Of a DNA stretch of 64,000 nt, positions 1 through 8,824 are shown one piece after another. Every line of letters begins with the position of its first letter. The first letter of the stretch is position 1. The notes beneath the pieces are model-generated. The model worked only from the letters and a program-made list of their open reading frames with translations. It was not told the origin of the DNA and did not search any database. The position numbers and the translations under genes are program-made. The stretch comes from Nocardioides luteus (GTDB lineage: Bacteria; Actinomycetota; Actinomycetes; Propionibacteriales; Nocardioidaceae). The DNA lies in contig NZ_JADOVJ010000001.1 of the NCBI RefSeq assembly GCF_015752315.1, positions 5,757,001-5,821,000 of the forward strand. Direction: 5' to 3'.

Positions 1-1
1 C

Positions 2-631
2 GAGGACGATCTCTACCTCTGCGCCGGACACATCGGGTTCGACGAGGAGAACGCGGCCCTGCTGACCAATCTCCTCCCGACGCTCGTGATCGTCCGGGCG
101 GGCGATCCTCATGGAGCGCGGCTCGCGCAGCTGATCGAGCACCTGGCCACCGAGGTGGGGATGGTCGCCGCCGGCGGACCGCTGGTGCAGAACCACCTCG
201 CGCAGGTCCTGCTCGTGCACATGCTGCGCGCTCACGCCGGTCAGGCCGGCTGGGCCCGTGGCTGGCTGGGCGCCCTGAACGACGACGGCATCGGGGCCGC
301 CCTGCGCGCCGTACACTCGGACCTGGCCCACTCCTGGAGCCTTCAGGAGCTCGCCGACATCAGCCACATGTCGCGCTCCGCGTTCGCCCAGGCATTCAAG
401 GCGCACGTCGGGGTTCCGCCCTTGGAGTACCTCATCAACTGGCGCATGAGCCTGGCTCGCGACGCCCTCGTTCGCGACACACTGTCGATCTCCGACCTCG
501 CACGAGCCACCGGCTACCAGTCGGAGAGTGCGTTCAGCACCGCGTTCCGCCGCGTGGTCGGCTCATCGCCCTCCAAGTTCCGTGCCGAGGCCCGCCGGCG
601 CGCAGTCAGCGGTACGCGCCAACCCGCCTGA
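2..631 (+). CDS. AraC-family transcriptional regulator, 5'-truncated
   Basis: The reading frame is open from the first bases of the window, so the N-terminus lies outside it. The visible part begins inside a cupin-type ligand-binding domain of the AraC_binding/Cupin_6 kind and ends with a two-helix-turn-helix AraC DNA-binding domain of about 100 residues, recognisable by SRSAFAQAFKAHVG and later SAFSTAFRRVVGSSPSKFR. It should bind DNA and regulate a nearby gene in response to a small ligand, but the target cannot be inferred because the upstream neighbour is not visible. The kinase gene starts about 22 bp downstream in the same direction. The internal GTG at 86 is not a convincing start because the domain continues upstream of it. 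Confidence 0.85.
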   Translation, partial: EDDLYLCAGHIGFDEENAALLTNLLPTLVIVRAGDPHGARLAQLIEHLATEVGMVAAGGPLVQNHLAQVLLVHMLRAHAGQAGWARGWLGALNDDGIGAALRAVHSDLAHSWSLQELADISHMSRSAFAQAFKAHVGVPPLEYLINWRMSLARDALVRDTLSISDLARATGYQSESAFSTAFRRVVGSSPSKFRAEARRRAVSGTRQPA

Positions 632-653
632 CGATCGCCCCCATAATGTCCCG

Positions 654-1976
654 GTGACCCTTCCCCAGACCCTCGGGCGCCTGCGCCAGGTCAAGCCCCT
701 CGGTTCCGGCGGTTTCGCGGAAGTGTGGCTCTATCACGACCCGGATCTCGACTCGCCTGTCGCCGTGAAGGTGCTCAGTGCGCAGTGGACCCAGGCGGCC
801 GACATCAGGGAGCGGTTCCTGCAGGAGGCCCGGTTCCTCCGGTCGGTCGACTCGAGCCACGTCGTGTCGGTGCATGACATCGGCGAGACTCCGGAGGGTG
901 CGCCCTACTTCGTGATGGCGTACGCCGACGCGGGCAGCGTCGCGGAGCTGATCGCCCAGCACCCGCAGGGCATGCCGCCGCAGCTGGTGGCCGATCTGGT
1001 GGCCCAGGCCGCATCCGGTCTCGATGCGCTGCACGTGCGCTCGGTCATCCACCGCGACGTGAAGCCGGCCAACATCCTGCTGGCCGGCGGGTCCGACGGC
1101 AGGCTGCGTGCGATGGTCGCCGACCTCGGCGTCGCACGTGCCCTCGACCAGCACACCGAGGTGACCAGGCAGATCGGGACGCCCGCCTACATGGCGCCCG
1201 AGCAGTTCGACGAGACGCTGCCGATCGACCATCGTGCCGACGTACGCAGCCTGGGTGCTGTCGCGTGGGCGATGTTCGCCGGCCGCTCGCCCGCGCCGGC
1301 GCTGACGGTCGCCTCCCGGGTGCCCGAGCTCGGCTCGGTCGCGCCCGTGCCGGCCACGGTGTCGGCGGTGATCATGCGCGCCCTCGAGCCGCGGGCCGAG
1401 GACCGCTGGCCGGACGCGGGCAGCTTCGCCGCGGCACTCACCGCTGCCGCTGAGGGACGGGCGGTCGCCGTACCTCCTCCTGCGGATGCTCAGACCGTGC
1501 TCCGTTCGCCGGGTCCGACCCCGCAGCCGGCGCGTCGCCGGCGCAACGTCGCCCTCGTCGCGGCCGCCGTCGGTGCCGCGCTGGTGCTGGGCGGCGCCGC
1601 GACCTGGTTCGTGGTGCGTGGCGGCCCGGCCGAGGTGCCGGCCGACGGCGGGGAGACCGCTGCGGGGCAGCCGGTCAGCGGAGCGGAGACCGCGGCCGTA
1701 CGGTTCGTCGACGCGCTCCAGGCCGGTGACTGCGAGGCCGCGGGTCTCTACATGCCCGACCTTGACGACCCGGCCGCCTGGGACTGCACCGATGACGCCA
1801 ACGGTGGCGACGGCTTCTACTTCCACATCCTCGAAGACCTCGACGCCGGCGGTGAGAGGCGGGTCGAGGACCTCGGGGACGGGCTCTTCCGAGTGGTCTG
1901 GGTCGATCAGGGCTACGTCAACATGCAGCGCCAGGAGGACAGCCTGTTCAAGGTGCAGCAGGTCGTCTGCTGCTAG
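654..1976 (+). CDS. Membrane-anchored serine/threonine protein kinase
   Basis: This is a 440-residue PknB-like Hanks-type kinase. The kinase domain covers roughly residues 10-270, with a glycine loop GSGGFAEV at about residue 17, the VAVKVL lysine, catalytic loop HRDVKPANIL at about residue 133 and the TPAYMAPEQ activation segment. A single hydrophobic segment near residues 299-321 is followed by an extracytoplasmic tail of about 120 residues with a pair of cysteines. There are no PASTA repeats. I chose GTG 654 because the longer frame upstream overlaps the AraC gene and reads as low-complexity sequence. The phosphorylated targets are unknown. The gene overlaps the convergent DUF1772 gene by 4 bp at its 3' end. 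Confidence 0.9.
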   Translation: MTLPQTLGRLRQVKPLGSGGFAEVWLYHDPDLDSPVAVKVLSAQWTQAADIRERFLQEARFLRSVDSSHVVSVHDIGETPEGAPYFVMAYADAGSVAELIAQHPQGMPPQLVADLVAQAASGLDALHVRSVIHRDVKPANILLAGGSDGRLRAMVADLGVARALDQHTEVTRQIGTPAYMAPEQFDETLPIDHRADVRSLGAVAWAMFAGRSPAPALTVASRVPELGSVAPVPATVSAVIMRALEPRAEDRWPDAGSFAAALTAAAEGRAVAVPPPADAQTVLRSPGPTPQPARRRRNVALVAAAVGAALVLGGAATWFVVRGGPAEVPADGGETAAGQPVSGAETAAVRFVDALQAGDCEAAGLYMPDLDDPAAWDCTDDANGGDGFYFHILEDLDAGGERRVEDLGDGLFRVVWVDQGYVNMQRQEDSLFKVQQVVCC

Positions 1977-2401
1977 GTCCGGGCGACCGCGGGCAGGCTG
2001 AGCAGGACGAAGGCGCTGGTGGCGGTGAGGGTTCGCAGGGTGTGGAAGATCAGCCACGGCCTCTCGAACGCGGCCACGGTGCCGCCGTTCGCCAGGGCGT
2101 CGTTCAGCGGCAGGTTCGCTGCGAAGGTGATGACGACGGCGGCGACGGCCAGGCAGGCGGCGGTGACGGAGAGCGGCGTCCGGTGCCAGCCGAGGAGGAT
2201 CAGGGCGAAGAGCGGGGCACCGAGGAAGAAGGCCAGGAATGCCGGGTTGACGATGACCGCGTTGAGCCGGTTCATGACCCGTGCGTAGACCTCGTCGGGC
2301 TGGCCGTGCAGCGCGGGCATGAACGCGACGAGGAAGGCGATGTAGATCCCGGCGGTGACGCCGTTGAGCAGCCTCGCGCTCGTGAGCAGGACCTCGCTCA
2401 T
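1973..2401 (-). CDS. DUF1772 (anthrone oxygenase-like) membrane protein
   Basis: The product is 142 residues with four predicted membrane segments, the size and pattern of DUF1772 family proteins. Some members are described as anthrone oxygenases, but most are uncharacterised. Near the middle is the N-rich segment MNRLNAVIVNPAF that is typical of the family. It overlaps the upstream NAD(P)H-binding gene by 4 bp, so the two are translationally coupled and likely act together, probably under the divergent AraC regulator at 3260. The substrate is unknown. Confidence 0.8.
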   Translation of the reverse strand: MSEVLLTSARLLNGVTAGIYIAFLVAFMPALHGQPDEVYARVMNRLNAVIVNPAFLAFFLGAPLFALILLGWHRTPLSVTAACLAVAAVVITFAANLPLNDALANGGTVAAFERPWLIFHTLRTLTATSAFVLLSLPAVART

Positions 2402-3186
2402 CGCCGCTCACCCCTGTGGAGATCGTCGACGCTTCGCGCAGGGCGGCCCAGGACCGACTCGACGTCGCGGGTCACGTAGGCGTTGCGTCCGTCGAGCACC
2501 TCCTCGAAGAGGTACGCCAGTCCGGCCGCGTCCGCTGCCGGCAACCCCGCCGCGATCAGAGTCGCGATGTAGTCCTCGGTCGGCACGGAGCGGTAGGTGA
2601 CGGTCGGCCCGCCGATGGCCTGGGCCGCCTCTTCGAAGGTGACCAGCCGTGGTCCGGTGAGGTCCAGGACCCGGCCGACGTAGCCGGGGTCGAGCAGGGC
2701 CGCGACGGCGACCGCGGCGATGTCGTCGACGTCGACGAACGGCTCGGCGGCGGTGTGCTCGACCATGGTGAGCGACCCGGCGGCCAGCTCGTTCGTGAAC
2801 ACACCCTCGGTGAAGTTCTGCAGGAAGAAGGCCGAGCGCAGGATCGTCCAGTCGGCGCCCGAGGCCATCATGGCCTTCTCGGCACGCTCGGCACCGTCCT
2901 CGCCGCGACCGGAGAGCAGCACCAGCCGCGTGCAGCCCGCGGCGACCGCCTCGGCGGCGAACGCGCCGATGATCTCGTCCGCGTCCGGCAGGCCGAGATC
3001 GGGCTGGAAGGTCAGGTAGGCCGACTCGCAGCCGGCGACGGCCTCGGCCCAGGTGGTCCGGTCGTGCCAGTCGAACCGCGGGGTGGAGTGTCGGGTGACG
3101 CCGCGTACGTCGTGGTCGAGGGCTCGGAGACGGTGGACGACGCGCTGGCCGGTCTTGCCGGTGGCGCCGGTGATGAGAGTTGTCAT
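2398..3186 (-). CDS. NmrA-like NAD(P)H-binding protein (atypical SDR)
   Basis: This 262-residue protein has an N-terminal Rossmann motif TGATGKTG at residues 7-14, typical of NmrA/QOR2-type atypical short-chain dehydrogenases that act as quinone or ketone reductases or as redox-sensing regulators. The classical YxxxK active site is not evident, which is usual in this branch. It is transcribed divergently from the AraC gene at 3260 and is coupled to DUF1772 through a 4-bp overlap. The AraC/NmrA/DUF1772 arrangement suggests an inducible detoxification unit for quinone-like compounds, but this is inferred from families and context only. Confidence 0.85.
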   Translation of the reverse strand: MTTLITGATGKTGQRVVHRLRALDHDVRGVTRHSTPRFDWHDRTTWAEAVAGCESAYLTFQPDLGLPDADEIIGAFAAEAVAAGCTRLVLLSGRGEDGAERAEKAMMASGADWTILRSAFFLQNFTEGVFTNELAAGSLTMVEHTAAEPFVDVDDIAAVAVAALLDPGYVGRVLDLTGPRLVTFEEAAQAIGGPTVTYRSVPTEDYIATLIAAGLPAADAAGLAYLFEEVLDGRNAYVTRDVESVLGRPARSVDDLHRGERR

Positions 3187-3259
3187 GCCTCTAATCTGCT
3201 CGGGTACGAGCGACGATGGAATACGTGCGACTCCAGACAGGATGCGTTATCGTCTCACC

Positions 3260-4171
3260 ATGTCGTCGCTGGATCTGCTGCTGGACGGTCCGCGGGCCCA
3301 GCGCGCGTTCCTGTTGAAGGCCGTGTTCGCCGGGGAGTGGTCGATCACGACCGAGGACGAGGCGCCGCTCACGGTCATCGCGATCGCGCGCGGCGACGCG
3401 GTCTTCACCGGCGGAGAGGGGCCGCAGGAGGTGGGCGCCGGCGACGTGATCGTGTGCCGCGGGCCGGCGAAGTACGTCGTCGCCGACTCGGCCGATCGCC
3501 CCACCGACATCCGGATCCTTCCCGGCCAGGTCTGCATCGACCCGAGCGGGGCGCTGCTGGACGAGGAGCTGGCGCTGGGCGTACGCACCTGGGGAAACAG
3601 CCGCTCGCCGGACTCGACCGTGATGCTGATCGGCACCTACGAGCGCGAGACGTCGGTCGGCTCGCTGCTGCTCTCCCGGCTGCCGAGGAGTGTGGTGCTG
3701 CGCGGCTTCGACACCGCCGTCGTGGACCTGCTGTCGACGGAGCTGGCGCGGGACGAGGCCGGCCAGACGGCCCTGCTCGACCGGCTGCTCGACGTACTCG
3801 TGGTCAAGGCGGTGCGTGAGGTGCTCTCCGCCTCCCCGGCTCTTCCCGCCGACGACGCGGTGGCCGCGGTGCTGCGCGCGATGGAACAGCACCCCGAGCT
3901 GCCCTGGACGGTGGCGGGCCTCGGCGAACAGGTCGGCCTCTCCCGCGCCGCCCTGGCCCGGCGCTTCACCGAGCAGGTCGGCGAGCCGCCGCTGGCGTAC
4001 CTGACCCGGTGGCGGCTCGCCCTGGCCGCCGACCTGCTGGTCGGCACCGACATGACCCTGTCGGCGATCGCTTCCCGGGTCGGCTACGCCAGCCCGTTCG
4101 CCCTCAGCGCTGCCTTCAAGCGCCTCCACGGCACCTCGCCGGCCACCTTCCGGAGCCGCCACGCCGCCTGA
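3260..4171 (+). CDS. AraC-family transcriptional regulator
   Basis: The product is 303 residues. Residues 1 to about 190 form a cupin-type effector domain and residues from about 205 to the end an AraC DNA-binding domain, with the conserved hydrophobic core GLSRAALARRFTEQVGEPP and the second helix pair ending GTSPATFRSR. ATG 3260 is taken as the start. An in-frame ATG at 3242 is also possible. The gene is divergent from the NmrA-like gene with about 73 bp between them, so it probably controls that operon. It ends 3 bp before the convergent terC-like gene. Confidence 0.88.
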   Translation: MSSLDLLLDGPRAQRAFLLKAVFAGEWSITTEDEAPLTVIAIARGDAVFTGGEGPQEVGAGDVIVCRGPAKYVVADSADRPTDIRILPGQVCIDPSGALLDEELALGVRTWGNSRSPDSTVMLIGTYERETSVGSLLLSRLPRSVVLRGFDTAVVDLLSTELARDEAGQTALLDRLLDVLVVKAVREVLSASPALPADDAVAAVLRAMEQHPELPWTVAGLGEQVGLSRAALARRFTEQVGEPPLAYLTRWRLALAADLLVGTDMTLSAIASRVGYASPFALSAAFKRLHGTSPATFRSRHAA

Positions 4172-4174
4172 CGG

Positions 4175-5401
4175 CTACTCCTCGCGGAGGATCTTCGGCG
4201 GTCCCGCGGGAGTGGCCTCGCCGCGGTCCACGGCGGCGGAATGACTGGCGAGAGCGCGTTCGAGCAGCTCCATGAGCGGGGTCTCCTCGCGGGCGATCTG
4301 CAGGTACTTCGGGCCGAGGGCGACGATGATGTCGCGCTCGGCGAGGAGGGCGTTGTGGATGCGCTCGCGCTCGGCGGGGTCGGCGGTGTACTCCGAGTCG
4401 AGGTAGGCGGCGGCGTGCCGGCGGGCGTTGGCGATGGCGTTCTTCGCGCGGCCGCGCTTGCTGAAGAGGGAGGCGACGATGGTGACGACGAGTACGCCGA
4501 GGATGACGCTCAGGGACAGGCCGGTGCTGATCTCGACGACGTGCACGGGATCGCCGTCGTTGACGAACGGGATGTTGTTCTCGTGGAGCGCGTGCAGGAT
4601 CAGCTTCACGCCGATGAAGGCGAGGATCGCGGCCAGGCCGTAGGACAGGAAGATGAGCCGGTCGAGCAGGCCGTCGAGCAGGAAGTAGAGCTGGCGCAGG
4701 CCCAGCAGCGAGAACGCGGTCGCGGTGAAGACGAGATAGACGTTCTGGGTGAGGCCGAAGATCGCCGGGATGGAGTCGAGGGCGAAGAGGATGTCGGTGC
4801 CGCCGATGGCCACCATCACGAGCAGCATCGGGGTCAGGATGCGCTTGCCGTCCTCGACCGTGAAGAGCTTGTCGCCGTCGTAGTGCTCGCTGACGTGGAA
4901 CAGCCGCCGGGCCAGCCGGACGACGAAGTTCTCCCCGTGGGAGTCGTCGTCGGGCTTCAGCATGTTGCCGGCCGTCATCAGCAGGATCAGCCCGAACAGG
5001 TAGAAGACCCAGGCGAAGGTGTTGATCAGCGCGGCGCCGACGAAGATGAATCCGGTGCGGGCGATCAGCGAGAACGTGATCCCGAAGAGGAGCACCTTCT
5101 GCTGGTCCTCGCGGGGCACCCGGAAGCTGGTCATGATGATCAGGAAGACGAACAGGTTGTCGACCGAGAGCGCCTTCTCGGTGATGTAGCCGGCGAAGTA
5201 CTCCCCGCCCATCGTGCCGCCGCCGAAGACCAGCACGCCGATGCCGAACAGCAGCGCGATCGCGACGTAGATCGCCGACCACGTGGCCGCTTCCTTGAGC
5301 GTCGGCGTGTGGGCCTTGCGTACGTGGAAGATGTAGTCGAACCCGAGCAGACCGACGATCGCGACGACGGTGACCAGCCACACCCATGTCGGTGCGCCCA
5401 T
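4175..5401 (-). CDS. TerC/Alx-family integral membrane protein
   Basis: The 408-residue product has eight or nine hydrophobic segments. It carries the TerC signature acidic motifs EKALSVDNLFVF near residue 75 and DILFALDSIPAIF near residue 205, which in this family line a metal path. Family members are linked to tellurite resistance and, for Alx/YoaB-type proteins, to manganese export and to metal loading of secreted enzymes. After the last membrane segment there is a hydrophilic C-terminal extension of about 80 residues. Only 47 bp separate the start from the end of the upstream TetR gene, too little for the yybP-ykoY manganese riboswitch that often precedes this family. Confidence 0.9.
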   Translation of the reverse strand: MGAPTWVWLVTVVAIVGLLGFDYIFHVRKAHTPTLKEAATWSAIYVAIALLFGIGVLVFGGGTMGGEYFAGYITEKALSVDNLFVFLIIMTSFRVPREDQQKVLLFGITFSLIARTGFIFVGAALINTFAWVFYLFGLILLMTAGNMLKPDDDSHGENFVVRLARRLFHVSEHYDGDKLFTVEDGKRILTPMLLVMVAIGGTDILFALDSIPAIFGLTQNVYLVFTATAFSLLGLRQLYFLLDGLLDRLIFLSYGLAAILAFIGVKLILHALHENNIPFVNDGDPVHVVEISTGLSLSVILGVLVVTIVASLFSKRGRAKNAIANARRHAAAYLDSEYTADPAERERIHNALLAERDIIVALGPKYLQIAREETPLMELLERALASHSAAVDRGEATPAGPPKILREE

Positions 5402-5448
5402 AGCGAGAACCCCCTGAGAGTCGACCCGAGAGTGGGATCTGCCTCAGC

Positions 5449-6069
5449 CTAGGCGGAGGTCCTCGGGATGGACAGCCCATCGATGATCTGCGGGAGCGCG
5501 TCGTCGAGAAGCCGGTCGGCCCGAGGGTCGTCGGGGTGGATCGTACGCATCGTGAGGCTGTGCAGGAACACACCCATCAGCGTCTGGGCGAGAAGGTCCG
5601 TCGGCATCGTGGACGTGCGGTCGAGGCGGTCGAGGGCGAGCCCGACGACCTCGACGAGCTGCTCGCTGAGCGTCGTGAACGTCGCCGAGATGATGTCCCG
5701 CGCGTCGGGGTCGCGCAGGCTCTGCAGCACGACCTCGCTCTGCAGGACGAACCAGCGGTCCTGCATGGGGCCGACGGCGTCGAAGGCGGCGCCGATCAGC
5801 GATCCGCTCGACTCCGCGTCGGTCTGCTCGCCGACGGCGGTGCGTACGGCCTCGATCAGCCTCTCGGACTCCTCCTTGAACGCCTCGAGGAGCACCTCGT
5901 CGACGGTGTTGAAGTTGGAGTAGAAGGCGCCCCGTGTGTAGCCCGCGGCGCTGACCAGGTCGTCGACGGTGACCCGGCGCGCACCCCGCTCGACGAAGAC
6001 GTCGACGGCGGCGGCCAGCAGTCGCGCGCGGGTGTTCGTACGTCGTCGGGGGGCCTTCACCTCGGTCAT
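5449..6069 (-). CDS. TetR-family repressor of the MMPL-YhgE operon
   Basis: The product is 206 residues from the ATG at 6069. The TetR DNA-binding domain lies at residues 8-60, with a recognition helix region YTRGAFYSNF, and the rest is an alpha-helical ligand domain. A longer in-frame start exists upstream but would place the AT-rich operator region inside the coding sequence, so I rejected it. The gene is divergent from the MMPL transporter, and the 61-bp gap holds strong dyad symmetry (6094-6126). By the usual logic of this arrangement it represses itself and the transporter operon until a ligand binds. Confidence 0.87.
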   Translation of the reverse strand: MTEVKAPRRRTNTRARLLAAAVDVFVERGARRVTVDDLVSAAGYTRGAFYSNFNTVDEVLLEAFKEESERLIEAVRTAVGEQTDAESSGSLIGAAFDAVGPMQDRWFVLQSEVVLQSLRDPDARDIISATFTTLSEQLVEVVGLALDRLDRTSTMPTDLLAQTLMGVFLHSLTMRTIHPDDPRADRLLDDALPQIIDGLSIPRTSA

Positions 6070-6093
6070 GTAGCCATCCTCACATACCCGGAA

Positions 6094-6126
6094 GATACAT
6101 TTTTGTATTGAATGCATTATTGTATC
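6094..6126. promoter_or_regulatory. Probable TetR operator between the tetR and MMPL genes
   Basis: Two nested symmetries are visible. ATACA at 6095-6099 pairs with TGTAT at 6104-6108 around TTTT, and GATACA at 6094-6099 pairs with TGTATC at 6121-6126. AATGCATT at 6111-6118 is palindromic too. The stretch is far more AT-rich than its surroundings and ends 4 bp before the MMPL start codon. I see no ribosome-binding site there, so the transporter mRNA may be leaderless. Confidence 0.6.
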
Positions 6127-6130
6127 GAAC

Positions 6131-8824
6131 ATGTCCTCCTACCTCTACCGGCTCGGCCGCCTGGTCGCGCGCCGCGCCAAGACCGTGCTGGCGCTCTGGC
6201 TCCTGCTCGCCGTGCTGCTGGGTGCGCTGACCATCTCGCTCGGCGGCAAGCTGCAGGACGACTTCACGATCCCGGGCACCGAGTCCCAGCAGGGGCTGGA
6301 TGCGCTCACCCAGCGCTTCCCGGAGGTCTCCGGGACCTCGGCCCAGCTCGTCTTCGTCGCTCCCGAGGGCGAGAAGATCGAGGACCACCGCACGGAGGTC
6401 CGGGAGGTGCTCGACGCGGTCGAGAAGGTCGACCACGTCGCGACGGTCACCGATCCTCTGGCGAAGGACAGCAGGACGGTCAGCGACAACGGCCGGGACG
6501 CACTGGCGACCGTGCAGTTCGACCTCGACCTGGACGAGCTCCCGGAGGGCGTGACCGAGGATCTGGAGAAGGCCGCGGAGCTGCCGTCGGGATCGTCGCT
6601 GGAGCTGCACGTCGGCGGCGATGCGTACTCCGTCACCGGGGTGCACGTCAGCGCGACCGAGGGGATCGGGGTCCTCATCGCCCTGCTGGTCCTGGCGATC
6701 ACGTTCGGGTCGCTGCTGGCCGCCGGTCTGCCGATCCTGACCGCGCTGCTCGGGGTCGGGATCGCGATGGCGGGGATCTTCTCGGTCGCCTCGGTCACCG
6801 ACATCTCGGCGACCACCCCGACCCTCGCGCTGATGATCGGTCTCGCAGTCGGGATCGACTACGCGCTGTTCGTGATCGCCCGGCACCGCAGCCAGCTCGC
6901 TCACGGCCTGGAGGTGGAGGAGTCGATCGCCCGGGCGGTCGCCACCGCCGGCAGCGCGGTCATCTTCGCGGGTGTCACGGTCATCATCGCGCTGTGCGGC
7001 CTCGTCGTCGCGGGCATCCCGTTCCTCGCGGTCATGGGGTACGCAGCGGCCTCGGCCGTCCTGGTCGCCGTGCTCGTCGCGCTCACCGCCGTGCCGGCGC
7101 TGCTCGCGCTCGCGGGTGAGCGGCTCCGGCCGAAGCCCGGGTCTCGGGCCCACCGGCGTGAGGCTGTCGCGGAGGGACGGCCTCACGCCACCACTCTCGG
7201 GGCGCGCTGGGTGCGGCTGGTGACCAAGGTGCCGGTCCTCACCGTCGTGGTCTCGCTGCTGGTCATCGCCGTCCTGGCGATCCCGGCGCGCGATCTCGCA
7301 CTGGGCCTCAACGACAACGGCAGCGCCGATCCGGGGTCGGCTCCGCGGGAGACGTACGACCTGATCAGCCGTGACTTCGGGCCCGGCTACAACGCGCCGC
7401 TGTTCGTGACCGCGGACATCATCGACACCACCGACCCGATCGGGGTGATGGACTCCCTGGGCAAGGCGCTGGGCGGCTATGACGGGGTGCAGAAGGTCGC
7501 GCTGGCCACGCCGAACCGGACCGCCGACCTCGGGCTCGTGGTGATCTACCCGACCACCGAGAAGAGCGACCCCGCGACCGCCGCGCTGGTCAAGGAGATC
7601 CGCGCGGACTCGGCCGACCTGGAGAAGCGGTTCGGGATCGAGGACGTCCGGGTCACCGGGCAGACCGCGGTCGCGATCGATGTGAGCGCGCGGCTCTCCG
7701 GGGCGATCCTGCCCTTCGGGGCCGTCGTCGTCGGGCTCTCCCTGATCCTGCTGACGATCGTGTTCCGCTCGATCGCGGTCCCGCTGAAGGCGACGCTGGG
7801 CTACGTGCTGTCGGTGGCGGCCTCGTTCGGAGTGGTCGCCGCGGTCTTCGAGTGGGGCTGGGGCGCCGACCTGTTCAACGTCGCCAAGGTCGGGCCGGTG
7901 ATCGCGTTCTTCCCGATCATCCTGATGGGCGTGCTCTTCGGGCTCGCGATGGACTACGAGGTGTTCCTGGTCTCCCGGATGCGGGAGGACTTCGTACACA
8001 CCGGCGACGCCCGACGCTCCGTGGACACCGGGTTCGCCGCCAGCGCCCGCGTCGTCACCGCCGCCGCGGTCATCATGATCGGCGTCTTCGCGGCCTTCGT
8101 GCCCCACGGCGACCCGATCGTGAAGCCGATGGCTCTCGGTCTGACCGTGGGTGTCCTGGTGGACGCGTTCCTGGTGCGGATGACGCTGGTGCCGGCGGTG
8201 CTCGCCCTGCTCGGGCGGGGTGCCTGGTGGCTGCCGCGCTGGCTGGACCGGCGGCTGCCGGTCCTCGACATCGAGGGTGAGGCGCTCGTCCACCACCTCG
8301 AGCACGCCGACTACGTCGCAGCTCACGGCGAGGTCGCGGTGCGGGCGCACGAGGTCGAGGTGCCGGGGGCGCTCGCGCCGCTCACGCTCGACCTTCGCCC
8401 GGGCGGGCTCGGGATCGTCCACGGGTCCGACCCGGTGGCGCGCTCCGCTGCGCTCGCCGCGATCACCGGGCGGCTCGGGTTCTCCGGGCAGCTGGTCGTG
8501 CTCGACCGGCTGCTGCCGGAGGAGGCGGGAGCCGTCCGCGCCCGGGCCGCGCTCGTCGACGACGTCGCGGCCGCGCTCCGGCTCGGGGGTGCGCGCCGTG
8601 TCCCGGCGCTGGTCGCGATCGACAGCCCCACCACGCTCGACCCCGGTCAGCTCGCGGCCCTGTCCGCGCTGACCTCGCGGGGCACGACGGTGCTGCTCGG
8701 CATGCCGTCGCTGCCCGCCGTACCGCAGGTCGCGGACGCCCTCGCGTGCGCCGAGCCTGCCCGCGCGCTTCCTGCGCTCACCGACCCCGCGGCTTCGGCC
8801 GCCGATCTGGAGACAGTCCGATGA
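6131..8824 (+). CDS. MMPL (RND-type) transporter fused to a degenerate ABC-ATPase-like domain
   Basis: The protein is 897 residues. Residues 1 to about 705 form a complete MMPL/RND transporter with two hydrophobic halves; the second half has the motif AMDYEVFLVSRMRE and the first has GIDYALFVIARHR. Such proteins export lipids or drugs using the proton gradient. Residues from about 710 to 897 are an extra cytoplasmic domain that follows the order of an ABC ATPase. There is a P-loop-like GIVHGSDPVARSAAL near residue 761 lacking the Walker A lysine, and a Walker B-like LVAIDSPTTLDPG near residue 827 with serine in place of the catalytic glutamate. No LSGGQ is seen, so it should not hydrolyse ATP. 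The stop overlaps the YhgE gene start (ATGA), implying a joint complex. Confidence 0.9.
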   Translation: MSSYLYRLGRLVARRAKTVLALWLLLAVLLGALTISLGGKLQDDFTIPGTESQQGLDALTQRFPEVSGTSAQLVFVAPEGEKIEDHRTEVREVLDAVEKVDHVATVTDPLAKDSRTVSDNGRDALATVQFDLDLDELPEGVTEDLEKAAELPSGSSLELHVGGDAYSVTGVHVSATEGIGVLIALLVLAITFGSLLAAGLPILTALLGVGIAMAGIFSVASVTDISATTPTLALMIGLAVGIDYALFVIARHRSQLAHGLEVEESIARAVATAGSAVIFAGVTVIIALCGLVVAGIPFLAVMGYAAASAVLVAVLVALTAVPALLALAGERLRPKPGSRAHRREAVAEGRPHATTLGARWVRLVTKVPVLTVVVSLLVIAVLAIPARDLALGLNDNGSADPGSAPRETYDLISRDFGPGYNAPLFVTADIIDTTDPIGVMDSLGKALGGYDGVQKVALATPNRTADLGLVVIYPTTEKSDPATAALVKEIRADSADLEKRFGIEDVRVTGQTAVAIDVSARLSGAILPFGAVVVGLSLILLTIVFRSIAVPLKATLGYVLSVAASFGVVAAVFEWGWGADLFNVAKVGPVIAFFPIILMGVLFGLAMDYEVFLVSRMREDFVHTGDARRSVDTGFAASARVVTAAAVIMIGVFAAFVPHGDPIVKPMALGLTVGVLVDAFLVRMTLVPAVLALLGRGAWWLPRWLDRRLPVLDIEGEALVHHLEHADYVAAHGEVAVRAHEVEVPGALAPLTLDLRPGGLGIVHGSDPVARSAALAAITGRLGFSGQLVVLDRLLPEEAGAVRARAALVDDVAAALRLGGARRVPALVAIDSPTTLDPGQLAALSALTSRGTTVLLGMPSLPAVPQVADALACAEPARALPALTDPAASAADLETVR

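Noticed and set aside
606..2411. A 601-codon open frame on the minus strand
   Set aside because: It covers the kinase gene on the other strand and has no recognised domain.
5402..5448. A yybP-ykoY manganese riboswitch before the TerC gene
   Set aside because: Only 47 bp separate it from the TetR gene, too short for the aptamer.
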